A stretch of 20,450 bases of DNA from an uncultured Candidatus Saccharibacteria bacterium (lineage in GTDB: Bacteria > Patescibacteriota > Saccharimonadia > Saccharimonadales > UBA4665). This document shows positions 1 to 6,646 of the stretch, piece by piece (positions within the stretch are counted from its first letter, which is position 1; every line of letters starts with the position of its first letter). A model generated the notes under the pieces. The model saw only the letters and a list, made by a program, of their open reading frames with translations, did no database searches and was not told the origin of the DNA. The translations under genes were made by a program, and so were the position numbers. The DNA lies in NCBI GenBank assembly GCA_903836325.1, contig CAILQE010000033.1, positions 1 through 20,450 of the forward strand. The letters run 5' to 3'.

Positions 1-453
1 CCACGGCAGCATAACAAAATCGTTATAAGCAATATCAACTCCATTAATTACACAACTAGGATTAGAATTAATTACATTTAGGTCGGCTAAGGTTAAGCTT
101 TGAACCCAAGTCCAGTAACCATCATTTTTTACTTTCTCTATTCCATTGACTGATCCGTCCGCATATTTTGTAGTGTTAGTAGCAGTAATTTTCATTAAAA
201 AAGCTTCGGAAGTATTATTCGTAGTATTGTGATATACATCTCTCACTGGAATGTTATTATTCCAATTACCAATATATGTGCTAACAGCCAAACCTTCAGG
301 ATTATCTGTATTTCCACTGTTGAAGCTGTTAACACTCTGCTGACACGTCTGTGCAGCGGCTCTAACTTTGGAGTTATTTGAACTGAAGCTAAATACTACT
401 AGAAGAAATACGGTTAAATAAAATATTTTAAATATTTTATGCCTAAAGCCCAT
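1..453 (-). CDS. Secreted protein of unknown function (partial, C-terminus off the left edge)
   Basis: An open frame runs from ATG at 451-453 to the window edge with no stop (151 codons). The N-terminus reads MGFRHKIFKIFYLTVF: a basic start, a hydrophobic core of about 16 residues, then KVRAAA before QTC. This is a convincing signal peptide with a signal peptidase I site near residue 35. The mature part is rich in Asn, Ser and Thr (for example NTTNNTSEAF) and has Cys residues in AQTCQQ and PSCVIN, as expected for an exported protein. Its first 11 bases overlap the end of the upstream membrane-protein gene, so the two are probably co-transcribed and translationally coupled. I do not recognise the family. 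The gene is too short for standard ORF length filters only because it is cut by the edge. I am confident it is coding and exported, and have no basis for a function. Confidence 0.75.
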   Translation of the reverse strand, partial: MGFRHKIFKIFYLTVFLLVVFSFSSNNSKVRAAAQTCQQSVNSFNSGNTDNPEGLAVSTYIGNWNNNIPVRDVYHNTTNNTSEAFLMKITATNTTKYADGSVNGIEKVKNDGYWTWVQSLTLADLNVINSNPSCVINGVDIAYNDFVMLPW

Positions 454-1369
454 AATAACTACCCTTCACTTTAGATAAATTACTCAAAAAAGTATTAGTA
501 TCAACGTTATTGCTTCCTGGATTATTTATTAGATTATAGAAATAATCATAAGATTGATTACCGCCATCTTGTCCAACTTTAATAGAACTTACACCACTCA
601 TTTTTTCGACTTTAATAGACTCAATAATGTCGTTTGTTTTAACCTCGTTGAACCATGCTTCATTGTTGTATCCAAAATTAAGACAGTATCCATTTGACAG
701 AAGATTGTGATATTTAGAATAGTTCGAAGATGTTTTTAGAATTTCATCTATATTATACATATTAGAGTCTTGGTATTTAATATTATCTTTGAGATAATTC
801 ATTGCTGATATCATTTCTGAACTATTCTTTTCATTGGTGCCATTATGTAGAAAATTAAATTCGCAAAAGAACCCAGTTTTATTTGCACTCCTTATTAATT
901 TAGTATCTACATAGGATTTAATAGTTAGATATTTACTTTCCAGATTTACCCAAGAATTATTTGTATCTTTAGGTAAATTATATTTAGATGCATTTTGCTC
1001 TTTTATTTGATCGAAGGAATCTTTCGAGTAAAAGACGTTCAATTTATCTGCTACGATTATATATTTGTAATATGAATAAGCTTGTTTTCCATAATCAGTC
1101 CGATTGTCTAATTTTTTTGGCGTACTTATTAGATTTAAAATTTCAGTTTTAGTATATTTATGACCGTCTATAATGAATGCATATTTATGAGATTGATATA
1201 TATTAACTGTGCCCAGATAAACTAAATAAGCTACTACTAGTGAGACTATACTTATAAGAATTTTCTTATTTTTGAAGAAACTTAGAATAAACTTCTTAAA
1301 TCTATTAGGAAGTTTATTTGAAGAATAAATAACAGGCTCCTGACTAACCTTATCCATAACTATATTCAT
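443..1369 (-). CDS. Single-pass membrane protein with extracellular domain, function unknown
   Basis: This 308-residue protein has a basic cytoplasmic stretch (FKKFILSFFKNKK), one hydrophobic helix at about residues 38-55 (ILISIVSLVVAYLVYLG), and a long Asn/Ser/Lys/Tyr-rich extracellular region. Just after the helix, the motif FIIDGHKYTKTEILNLI looks faintly like the start of SurA/PpiC-type chaperone N-domains (a short beta-strand, then T-K-x-E-I-L). The rest shows no PPIase motif, so I do not name it. The start is uncertain. The first ATG (1367-1369) overlaps a likely -10 box (TAGAAT with TGC in front, 1368-1376). The ATG four codons later (1355-1357) lies 10 bases past that box and would fit a nearly leaderless mRNA. 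The gene lies between an LCP gene and a secreted-protein gene on the same strand, suggesting an envelope role. Confidence 0.7.
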   Translation of the reverse strand: MNIVMDKVSQEPVIYSSNKLPNRFKKFILSFFKNKKILISIVSLVVAYLVYLGTVNIYQSHKYAFIIDGHKYTKTEILNLISTPKKLDNRTDYGKQAYSYYKYIIVADKLNVFYSKDSFDQIKEQNASKYNLPKDTNNSWVNLESKYLTIKSYVDTKLIRSANKTGFFCEFNFLHNGTNEKNSSEMISAMNYLKDNIKYQDSNMYNIDEILKTSSNYSKYHNLLSNGYCLNFGYNNEAWFNEVKTNDIIESIKVEKMSGVSSIKVGQDGGNQSYDYFYNLINNPGSNNVDTNTFLSNLSKVKGSYYGL

Positions 1370-1376
1370 TCTAGCA
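1368..1376 (-). promoter_or_regulatory. Possible extended -10 promoter for the membrane-protein gene
   Basis: On the minus strand TGC is followed directly by TAGAAT, 10 bases before the ATG at 1355-1357. The same nine-base TGCTAGAAT is used in front of rpsO. No good -35 box is visible. If transcription starts about 7 bases after the box, the leader for the second ATG would be about 3 bases. Confidence 0.4.
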
Positions 1377-1404
1377 ATTAAACAACTATTAATAAAGATT
1401 ATGT

Positions 1405-3024
1405 TTAATTTGCACTAGCTTTAACGTTTTGACCTAATATGACTATAAAATCTGCATTATATCCATTTGACTCCAAGGCTTCCGAATTACCTTTTGCGGT
1501 AGTTACAGCTGTAGCACTAAATGTATTTTCTAGAAATTTAAGTGAGTTTATTTTCTTTCCTGCTGAGTTATCTACTACCAAACTACTGGTGTAAGTTTTA
1601 CTGGTGTCACCGATAAGCAAAACATCATATCCCTGCTTAGTAAGTTTTACCTGTTCTGCCTTGGCTAGACCGAGAGTACTTGAGCCATTGAGTATTACGA
1701 CCGTAGGACTCTCTTGGAATACAGGATTATTTGAGGTAAGCCTTAAATAATAATCAGATAATTGAGAGTAGTCGCCCAGTCCTTTTATTGGTACAAGTGA
1801 CGACATGCCACTAACTGGATCATGATATGTGGTAATTATTGGAACTCCACAAGTAGCACTATTCATAGTGGAACAATACGAATAAGAACTAATCTTATTT
1901 AAATCCATATTCTTAGTAATAGATATGAATCTTAATATATTTTGTAATGTCATATCTGTCTGAACGTTTTTACTAAATGAATCAAAAAGATTCCCTACTT
2001 TTACCGGATTAGATATTACGCCTAAAGAAAGAGCTTTCTTAGCTATTGCAGAGAACAGTAATCTCTGATGAGCAGTTCTATCAAAATCTGAACTCGGGAA
2101 TCCATAAGCTCCATAAGCATCTCCTCTAGCCCTCGCAAGATCAAGAGCCTGTTGTCCATTTAGGGTGTGTAGTCCATTTGTTAACTTAACTAAAGGTTTA
2201 TTGTTGCTCCAGTCAATACTAGGATCATATAAACCCCTAGGATCAACGCTCTGTATATTTACCGTAACTCCACCGACAGAGTTAACTGCATCTCTAAAAG
2301 CTGAATAGTTTGCTAGAGCGTAATAATTAATAGGAATACCAAGATTCTGAGAAACTATATATTCTAGTCTACCCATCCCGTTAGTAGGATAACCTGGAAT
2401 ATTAGCCCCTATTGCATTAGCTGCATTTATCTTCTGCCAACCTACTCCTTTTATATTCACCCAAAGGTCTCTAGGAACACTTAGCATGAATGCAGTGTGA
2501 TCTTTTGTATTTACACTAAGCACTACAATTGAATCGGTTAAATCAGCTCCCTGATGACCAGAATCATCAGCTGAATCACCAGCTAGCAGTATGTTAACTC
2601 TCCCGCTAGATTCGCCCTTTAGTGGTGAGGTGCTGAAGAATGCTTGAGTGTCAGAAATTATATTTCCATGAAAAACCTTATCTATTGATCTAAAAAACCT
2701 AAAACCCAAGTATAAACCCAATATAAGAATAAGAACGCCTACAGCCAACAAGGATCTTTTTAATATTTTTCTTGATCTAGTCTTCTCTTTTTTTAATTTC
2801 GTATTATCGAATTTTATAGTCTCATCTGGAACTATTTCTTTTTTAGAAAGTTGGGGTGGTTTTACGAGTGGTTTTATCTTGTTTTCTTGTTTGGATAAAA
2901 TTTTCTTAGTCTGAACTTGAGCCAAGTTAATTTTCTTGACTGCCTTCTTCGGGGCACCATTAACAATGAAGCCGTCTAAACTTCTAATATAATGTCTTTT
3001 CGACTTCGGGTTATTTTCTTGCAT
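1405..3024 (-). CDS. LytR-CpsA-Psr (LCP) family envelope protein with LytR_C domain
   Basis: This 539-residue protein begins with a basic, probably cytoplasmic region of about 85 residues and then one membrane helix (SLLAVGVLILILGLYLGF, about 91-108). The LCP catalytic domain follows at about 145-390. It shows ILLAGDS near its start, DLTDSIVVLSVN, the conserved SVPRDLWV, and FDRTAHQRLLFSAI with the family's arginines. The C-terminal part (about 435-535, starting PTVVILNGSS) matches the LytR_C domain, which often follows LCP domains. LCP enzymes transfer polyprenyl-phosphate-linked glycopolymers to peptidoglycan (or to protein in some groups) outside the membrane. The long basic N-terminus is more extended than in many LCP proteins. 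It heads a minus-strand group with two exported proteins and is divergent from ychF. The exact acceptor and polymer cannot be read from sequence. Confidence 0.93.
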   Translation of the reverse strand: MQENNPKSKRHYIRSLDGFIVNGAPKKAVKKINLAQVQTKKILSKQENKIKPLVKPPQLSKKEIVPDETIKFDNTKLKKEKTRSRKILKRSLLAVGVLILILGLYLGFRFFRSIDKVFHGNIISDTQAFFSTSPLKGESSGRVNILLAGDSADDSGHQGADLTDSIVVLSVNTKDHTAFMLSVPRDLWVNIKGVGWQKINAANAIGANIPGYPTNGMGRLEYIVSQNLGIPINYYALANYSAFRDAVNSVGGVTVNIQSVDPRGLYDPSIDWSNNKPLVKLTNGLHTLNGQQALDLARARGDAYGAYGFPSSDFDRTAHQRLLFSAIAKKALSLGVISNPVKVGNLFDSFSKNVQTDMTLQNILRFISITKNMDLNKISSYSYCSTMNSATCGVPIITTYHDPVSGMSSLVPIKGLGDYSQLSDYYLRLTSNNPVFQESPTVVILNGSSTLGLAKAEQVKLTKQGYDVLLIGDTSKTYTSSLVVDNSAGKKINSLKFLENTFSATAVTTAKGNSEALESNGYNADFIVILGQNVKASAN

Positions 3025-3038
3025 AAAAAGTTAATACA

Positions 3039-3047
3039 ATTTTAACA
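3039..3047 (-). promoter_or_regulatory. Extended -10 promoter for the LCP gene
   Basis: On the minus strand TGT precedes TAAAAT, which ends 14 bases before the LCP ATG at 3022-3024. No convincing -35 hexamer lies 16-18 bases upstream. The predicted leader is about 7-8 bases with no Shine-Dalgarno sequence; the stretch before ATG is ACTTTTT. Confidence 0.45.
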
Positions 3048-3124
3048 TGCCAGAGCTTTATGGCCCATTAAATAATTACTTAAATTAAGACATATTTTAA
3101 GTATCAAAGAAACTAAAAAGAATA

Positions 3125-3130
3125 TATAAT
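3125..3130 (+). promoter_or_regulatory. -10 box placing ychF transcription start at its ATG
   Basis: A perfect TATAAT is followed by exactly 7 bases (AACAGAT) and then the ychF ATG at 3138. Transcription normally starts about 6-8 bases after the hexamer, so the mRNA should be leaderless. There is no Shine-Dalgarno sequence before the ATG and no good -35 hexamer. Confidence 0.55.
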
Positions 3131-3137
3131 AACAGAT

Positions 3138-4217
3138 ATGTCAAAATCTTTAGATATAGGAATTGTAGGATTACCAAATGTCGGTAAATCCACTCTTTTT
3201 AATAGTCTCACAAAAGCCGGGGCATTAATTGCTAACTACCCTTTTGCGACCATTGAACCCAATGTAGGAATAGTTCAAGTTCCCGATAAAAGATTAAATA
3301 ATTTAGCCGAAATATATAATTCAAAAAAAATAGTTCCTGCTACAGTAAAATTCGTAGATATTGCAGGGCTAGTTAAGGGAGCATCTAAAGGTGAAGGTCT
3401 CGGTAATCAATTCCTGGCGAATATTAGATCCTGTAATGCCATAGTGCAAGTTGTTAGGGCTTTTAGCGACAATAGCGTAATTCATGTTGATGAAAAACAC
3501 GACCCAAAGAACGACATAGACACAATTAACACCGAATTAGTATTAGCTGATCTTGATACCTTAGAAAAAAGAATATCCAAATTCACAAAAGAAGTTAGAT
3601 TAAACCCTAAACTACAACCCGTTATGGACTTATATGTTAAATCTCTCGAATACCTAAACGACAATGTGCCGTTATGGTCAACCAACCTAGATCTTACCGA
3701 TCTACAAGACCTACAACTACTTACTGCGAAATCTATTATTTATCTATTTAATCTAGATGAAAAAGATATAAATAATGAGGTTATTCAGGATAAACTAAGA
3801 GATTTAGTAAAACCTGCCAGCACAGTGTTTGTGTGCGCTAAATTAGAGCATGAATTTTCTGAACTCGATGACGAGGACAGAATTGAACTGCTTGAAACAT
3901 ATGAACTTAGTGAATCTGGATTAGAAAAACTTATTGAAAAATCTTATGAGACACTAGGACTTCAGAGCTATCTTACTGCTGGCGAACAAGAAGTTAGAGC
4001 TTGGACAATAAAACAAGGCAGCACCGCACCTCAAGCAGCCGGAGAAATACACACAGACTTTGAAAAAGGGTTTATAGCTGCTGAAATTGTTAGTTATAAA
4101 GATCTTATAGAATGTGGCTCATTAATAAATGCTAGAAGCAAAGGTTTAGCGAGAATTGAAGGCAAAACTTACGTAGTCCAGCCTGATGATGTTATAGAAT
4201 TTAGGTTCAATAATTAA
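3138..4217 (+). CDS. ychF: Ribosome-binding ATPase/GTPase YchF
   Basis: This is a 359-residue Obg-family P-loop protein of the usual YchF length (about 360). G1 is GLPNVGKST (about residues 11-19), the switch region has ANYPFATIEPN, and G3 is DIAGLVKGASKGEGLGNQFL. In place of the classical NKxD motif it has FNLDEKD, in keeping with YchF preferring ATP. A helical coiled-coil region follows. The C-terminal TGS domain covers about 275-357 and includes HTDFEKGFIAAE and the final VQPDDVIEFRF. YchF binds ribosomes and takes part in translation and stress responses; its exact job is debated. It is the only plus-strand gene in the left half of the window, with its own promoter. Its stop codon overlaps the tlyA stop within a shared TTAA (4214-4217). 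Confidence 0.97.
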   Translation: MSKSLDIGIVGLPNVGKSTLFNSLTKAGALIANYPFATIEPNVGIVQVPDKRLNNLAEIYNSKKIVPATVKFVDIAGLVKGASKGEGLGNQFLANIRSCNAIVQVVRAFSDNSVIHVDEKHDPKNDIDTINTELVLADLDTLEKRISKFTKEVRLNPKLQPVMDLYVKSLEYLNDNVPLWSTNLDLTDLQDLQLLTAKSIIYLFNLDEKDINNEVIQDKLRDLVKPASTVFVCAKLEHEFSELDDEDRIELLETYELSESGLEKLIEKSYETLGLQSYLTAGEQEVRAWTIKQGSTAPQAAGEIHTDFEKGFIAAEIVSYKDLIECGSLINARSKGLARIEGKTYVVQPDDVIEFRFNN

Positions 4218-4819
4218 AGAATCTTTAGAAGATATAGTCTCTCCTGATTCCCTTTTGAACCCTTAACGCTGGAGTCAGATTTATATACAATTTTAAATTT
4301 AAGCTTAGACCAACTTTCAAAATCCTTTAAAATCTTTCTGCGAATATTTTCATTCTTAATTATGCCGTTAAATAGCTCTCTGCTATCTGCCTCAAACTGA
4401 GGCTTAACTAGCGCAATAATTTGAGTATCCTTATTAGATAAAGTTTTAACGTGTGGAAGTATTTTCCTTAGTGATACAAAAGATACATCCATCATAATAA
4501 TATCGGGAGTATAAGGAATTAAAGCTCTACCTCTGCCACCGATTAGACTAACGTCTAAAATATCGGTCTTTTCATGTAATTCAATTCTCTGATCTTTTCT
4601 TAGAACTTTATCCATCTGATTAGTGCCAAGTTCAACTGCAAATACATTACTAGCACCCTTTAAAAGTGCCAATTGCGTAAATCCACCTGTACTGCTGCCT
4701 ATATCTAGAACTTTTTTATCTCTAAAATTTATTTTCGCCAAAACAATAAAAGGCTCTAATTTTAGAGCCGCTCTTCCTACGAAAATTCCCTTATCTTTTA
4801 ATTCTTTCACGATAAGCAC
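4214..4819 (-). CDS. tlyA: TlyA-family rRNA 2'-O-methyltransferase (lacks S4 domain)
   Basis: The 201 residues align with the FtsJ-like methyltransferase half of TlyA. GRAALKLE (about 15-22) stands for the usual SRGGLKL, VLDIGSSTGGFT (about 38-49) is the SAM-binding motif I, MMDVSFVSL follows at about 109-117, and VKPQFEA comes later. TlyA enzymes methylate 2'-OH groups of 16S and/or 23S rRNA, and some were first named haemolysins. Normal TlyA is about 240-270 residues and starts with an S4 RNA-binding domain of about 60 residues. Here only about 14 residues precede the methyltransferase core. The start is uncertain: the GTG at 4817-4819 gives a 29-base overlap with efp and a second GTG lies at 4808-4810. 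Neither has a Shine-Dalgarno site, so expression may rely on coupling to efp. Last gene of the rpsF-ssb-rpsR-efp run. Confidence 0.85.
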   Translation of the reverse strand: MLIVKELKDKGIFVGRAALKLEPFIVLAKINFRDKKVLDIGSSTGGFTQLALLKGASNVFAVELGTNQMDKVLRKDQRIELHEKTDILDVSLIGGRGRALIPYTPDIIMMDVSFVSLRKILPHVKTLSNKDTQIIALVKPQFEADSRELFNGIIKNENIRRKILKDFESWSKLKFKIVYKSDSSVKGSKGNQERLYLLKIL

Positions 4820-5357
4820 CGGTTGAAGTATCTACAGATATAAAATCACCTTGCTTAATAAAGCTTGGGACTTTAACTACTAGACCCGTTTCAGTGGTAG
4901 CATCTTTCATTACTGACGAGGAAGTATCGCCTTTAACTACGTCTTCAGAATACGTCACTTCTAGTGATACGTTTTTAGGCATCACAATATTTATTGGTTT
5001 ACCATCGAACAATTGAAGTGTAACCTTATCTCCTTCTTTGAGATAGTATTTGTTATCCCCAACGTTTTCATCGGTAATTTCAAATTGCTCAAAAGTTTCA
5101 TCGTTCATAAAATAGTAGTTCGATGTATCTTTATATAGATACTGAACATTAGTTAATGATACATCTGCGCTATCGATCTGCTCATTCCCTTTGAAAGTTT
5201 TAGCTAATACCTTACCGTCAATAAAACTCTTGATCTTAACGTTGACGATAGAGCCACCTCTACCCATAACCTTCTGGTTATATTCAATTACCTTGAATGG
5301 TTCTCCTTCGTACTCGAAAACAACGCCTTTTTTAAGTTCTGTTATAGAAAGTGCCAT
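4791..5357 (-). CDS. efp: Translation elongation factor P
   Basis: This 188-residue protein has the standard EF-P length and three-barrel order: a KOW-like N-domain (about 1-62), a central OB domain (about 65-128) and a C-terminal OB domain ending GAYRERIKR. EF-P enters the ribosomal E site and relieves stalling at proline runs. The loop that reaches the peptidyl-transferase centre reads KVMGRGGSIV. The tip residue, Lys34 in E. coli and modified there, is Arg33 here, so the lysine-modifying EpmA/EpmB route cannot apply. A good Shine-Dalgarno (AGGAGA) stands 5 bases before the ATG. The gene is 8 bases downstream of rpsR and overlaps the start of tlyA, so it belongs to the ribosomal-protein operon. 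Confidence 0.97.
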   Translation of the reverse strand: MALSITELKKGVVFEYEGEPFKVIEYNQKVMGRGGSIVNVKIKSFIDGKVLAKTFKGNEQIDSADVSLTNVQYLYKDTSNYYFMNDETFEQFEITDENVGDNKYYLKEGDKVTLQLFDGKPINIVMPKNVSLEVTYSEDVVKGDTSSSVMKDATTETGLVVKVPSFIKQGDFISVDTSTGAYRERIKR

Positions 5358-5365
5358 TGTTTCTC

Positions 5366-5569
5366 CTAGTTATTTGAAACGAATGGTAATAAAGCAATGT
5401 GTCTTGCTTTCTTAATTGCTGCGCTTAAGTGTTTTTGCTGAGATTCAGTAAGACCAGTTTTCTTTCTAGTCTCAATCTGACCGTAAACGTTTACATATCT
5501 TTGAAGGGTTTTAAAATCCTTATAATCAAAATATGCTACGTCTTTTCTATTCTTAAAAATTTTAGCCAT
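5366..5569 (-). CDS. rpsR: Small-subunit ribosomal protein S18
   Basis: This 67-residue basic protein carries the S18 signature: FDYKDFKTLQRYVNVYGQI, then RKKTGLTESQQKHLSAAIKKARHIALLPFV. S18 pairs with S6 on the platform of the 30S subunit. Length is normal to slightly short for the family (about 70-80). A strong Shine-Dalgarno (AAGGAG) precedes the ATG. It follows ssb by 21 bases and precedes efp by 8, keeping the widespread rpsF-ssb-rpsR order. Confidence 0.97.
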   Translation of the reverse strand: MAKIFKNRKDVAYFDYKDFKTLQRYVNVYGQIETRKKTGLTESQQKHLSAAIKKARHIALLPFVSNN

Positions 5570-5590
5570 TAAATGCTCCTTAAAATGTTA

Positions 5591-6061
5591 TTAAAATGGA
5601 ATTTCATCTAGATTGATTGGCTCATCGCCAATATCTTCGATTACTTCATCTTGTTTTGCAGATTTTTTACTGCTAGGTTTACTTTGTGGTTCGTCATAAA
5701 CTACATCGCCTCCATTAGAGCTTGATGAGCCCTTAGAATCGAGGAAAGTTACATCATTAGCCAAGACTTCTACCTTAGATCTCTTTTGACCTTCTTGTTC
5801 CCAGCTTCTACTTTGTAGTCTTCCCTGCACTAGGCAGCGACTACCCTTATTTAGATACTGTGAAACTCTTTCAGCCAAAGGACCCCAAGCTACAATGTCC
5901 ACATAGTCAGTTACTTCTTGCCATTCTCCTGATTGATCTTTATAGCTTCTGTTTAAAGCTAGAGAAAGACTAGTTACATTCTGACCATTTGGTGTTTGTC
6001 TTAGTTCTGGGTCTCTTGTTAGATTTCCCATTAATGTTACTTGATTTAAGCTTCTCGCCAT
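5591..6061 (-). CDS. ssb: Single-stranded DNA-binding protein
   Basis: This 156-residue protein opens with the SSB OB fold: LNQVTLMGNLTRDPELR, then SLALNRSYKD, VDIVAWGPLAERVSQYLNKG and LVQGRLQSRSWEQEGQKRS (about 5-105). A disordered, Ser/Lys-rich linker (about 107-145) leads to the acidic tip DEIPF, the conserved C-terminal peptide that binds replication and repair partners. The Shine-Dalgarno AAGGAGG is very strong. It lies between rpsF and rpsR, the typical bacterial arrangement, but the 102-base gap behind rpsF holds its own likely promoter and two inverted repeats. This suggests SSB can be made independently of the ribosomal proteins. Confidence 0.97.
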   Translation of the reverse strand: MARSLNQVTLMGNLTRDPELRQTPNGQNVTSLSLALNRSYKDQSGEWQEVTDYVDIVAWGPLAERVSQYLNKGSRCLVQGRLQSRSWEQEGQKRSKVEVLANDVTFLDSKGSSSSNGGDVVYDEPQSKPSSKKSAKQDEVIEDIGDEPINLDEIPF

Positions 6062-6085
6062 TTACCTATCCTCCTTTTATTTATA

Positions 6086-6097
6086 AGACATATGTCT
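6086..6097. repeat. 12-bp perfect palindrome in the ssb leader
   Basis: AGACATATGTCT is self-complementary. It lies between the likely ssb -10 box and the Shine-Dalgarno site, where it could be a repressor site or a small RNA hairpin. There is no T-run beside it, so it is not a terminator. Confidence 0.5.
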
Positions 6098-6107
6098 ATT
6101 TATTACA

Positions 6108-6116
6108 TTTATAGCA
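6108..6116 (-). promoter_or_regulatory. Likely extended -10 promoter for ssb
   Basis: On the minus strand TGC is followed by TATAAA, giving a predicted leader of about 40 bases to the ssb ATG. A TTGACA lies upstream, but 23 bases away, which is too far for normal -35 spacing. The -10 box overlaps the right arm of the 6110-6132 inverted repeat. Confidence 0.45.
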
Positions 6117-6132
6117 AACGATATTTGCTATA
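6110..6132. repeat. Inverted repeat, 9-bp arms, overlapping the ssb promoter
   Basis: TATAGCAAA at 6110-6118 and TTTGCTATA at 6124-6132 are exact reverse complements with a 5-base centre. The repeat covers the putative extended -10 of ssb, so it could be an operator. As RNA from the rpsF transcript it would fold into a hairpin, without a T-run. Confidence 0.6.
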
Positions 6133-6163
6133 TAGTTGTCAATTTCTTTAATGAAATTTTAAT

Positions 6164-6526
6164 TTATTCTTCTTCTGATGAATCTTCTCTAGATTCTCTT
6201 GAAGCCTTTAAAGCTTTTATGGCTTCCGCCTTAGCAATGGCTTTAAAATCTGGTTTTGTAATTATGTGTCTAATTACTTCATCTAAAATATTTAGATTAG
6301 AATCAACTTTTGTTACTGCAGTTGCTGGAAGTTTTACGCTATAAAATACATATACAGCAAATTCGTTACGAGCAATTGGGTAAGCTAATTTTCTCTTCCC
6401 CCAGTTGTCGTTTCCAAGTACCTCTCCACCATTTTCTGAGATAACCTTGAAGAATCTTTCTTCAGCTTTGCTTAAATCAACCTCTAAATCAGGATGATAA
6501 AGTACAGCTATTTCGTACTGATTCAA
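6164..6526 (-). CDS. rpsF: Small-subunit ribosomal protein S6 (TTG start)
   Basis: The 120 residues match S6: NQYEIAVLYHPDLEVDLSKAEERF at the start, then GGEVLGNDNWGKRKLAYPI and FAVYVFYSVKLPATAVTKVDSNLNILDEVIRHI. S6 binds S18 on the 30S platform. The C-terminus is rich in acidic residues (REDSSEEE), a common S6 feature. The start codon is TTG at 6524-6526, chosen because AAAGGAG stands 7 bases before it. It is preceded by a strong consensus promoter and a structured leader of about 85 bases, the likely site of control by the S6:S18 complex. First gene of rpsF-ssb-rpsR-efp-tlyA. Confidence 0.97.
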   Translation of the reverse strand: MNQYEIAVLYHPDLEVDLSKAEERFFKVISENGGEVLGNDNWGKRKLAYPIARNEFAVYVFYSVKLPATAVTKVDSNLNILDEVIRHIITKPDFKAIAKAEAIKALKASRESREDSSEEE

Positions 6527-6550
6527 AACAATACTCCTTTCTTTGGTTCT

Positions 6551-6562
6551 CGGACTAGTCCG
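6551..6562 (-). promoter_or_regulatory. rpsF: Palindromic hairpin in the rpsF leader
   Basis: CGGACTAGTCCG is a perfect 12-bp palindrome that could form a 4-bp stem with a CUAG loop in the mRNA. It includes a CCG, a triplet reported as important in S6:S18 leader RNAs. It sits about 25 bases before the TTG start, just upstream of the Shine-Dalgarno site. Confidence 0.5.
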
Positions 6563-6565
6563 ATC

Positions 6566-6593
6566 AGCTTTTACGCACTAGAGGCTAAAAGCT
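6566..6593 (-). promoter_or_regulatory. rpsF: Stem-loop in the rpsF leader (candidate S6:S18 binding element)
   Basis: On the minus strand AGCTTTTA and TAAAAGCT are exact complements (8-bp stem) around a 12-base loop. Together with the following CGGACTAGTCCG hairpin it fills the leader between the promoter and the Shine-Dalgarno site. Autoregulation of rpsF by an S6:S18-binding leader is known in many bacteria. I have not matched this leader to the published consensus. Confidence 0.5.
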
Positions 6594-6616
6594 AAAGTTA
6601 GTTATTAACAGGTTTC

Positions 6617-6645
6617 ATTATATCTTATTCACCCCTGTTGGTCAA
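6617..6645 (-). promoter_or_regulatory. Consensus sigma-70 type promoter for rpsF operon
   Basis: On the minus strand TTGACC (6640-6645), a 17-base spacer and TATAAT (6617-6622) make the best-matching promoter in the window. It begins one base after the ftsK stop codon. Predicted transcription start is near 6610, giving a leader of about 84 bases, unusually long for this compact genome. Confidence 0.8.
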
Positions 6646-6646
6646 T

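Noticed and set aside
4623..4826. Plus-strand ORF of 67 residues opposite tlyA
   Set aside because: It lies fully opposite the TlyA coding region, has no recognisable domain and no Shine-Dalgarno; it is a shadow of the real gene.
6089..6152. TTGACA upstream of ssb as a -35 box
   Set aside because: It is 23 bases from TATAAA, too far for a normal promoter; I rely on the TGC extended -10 instead.
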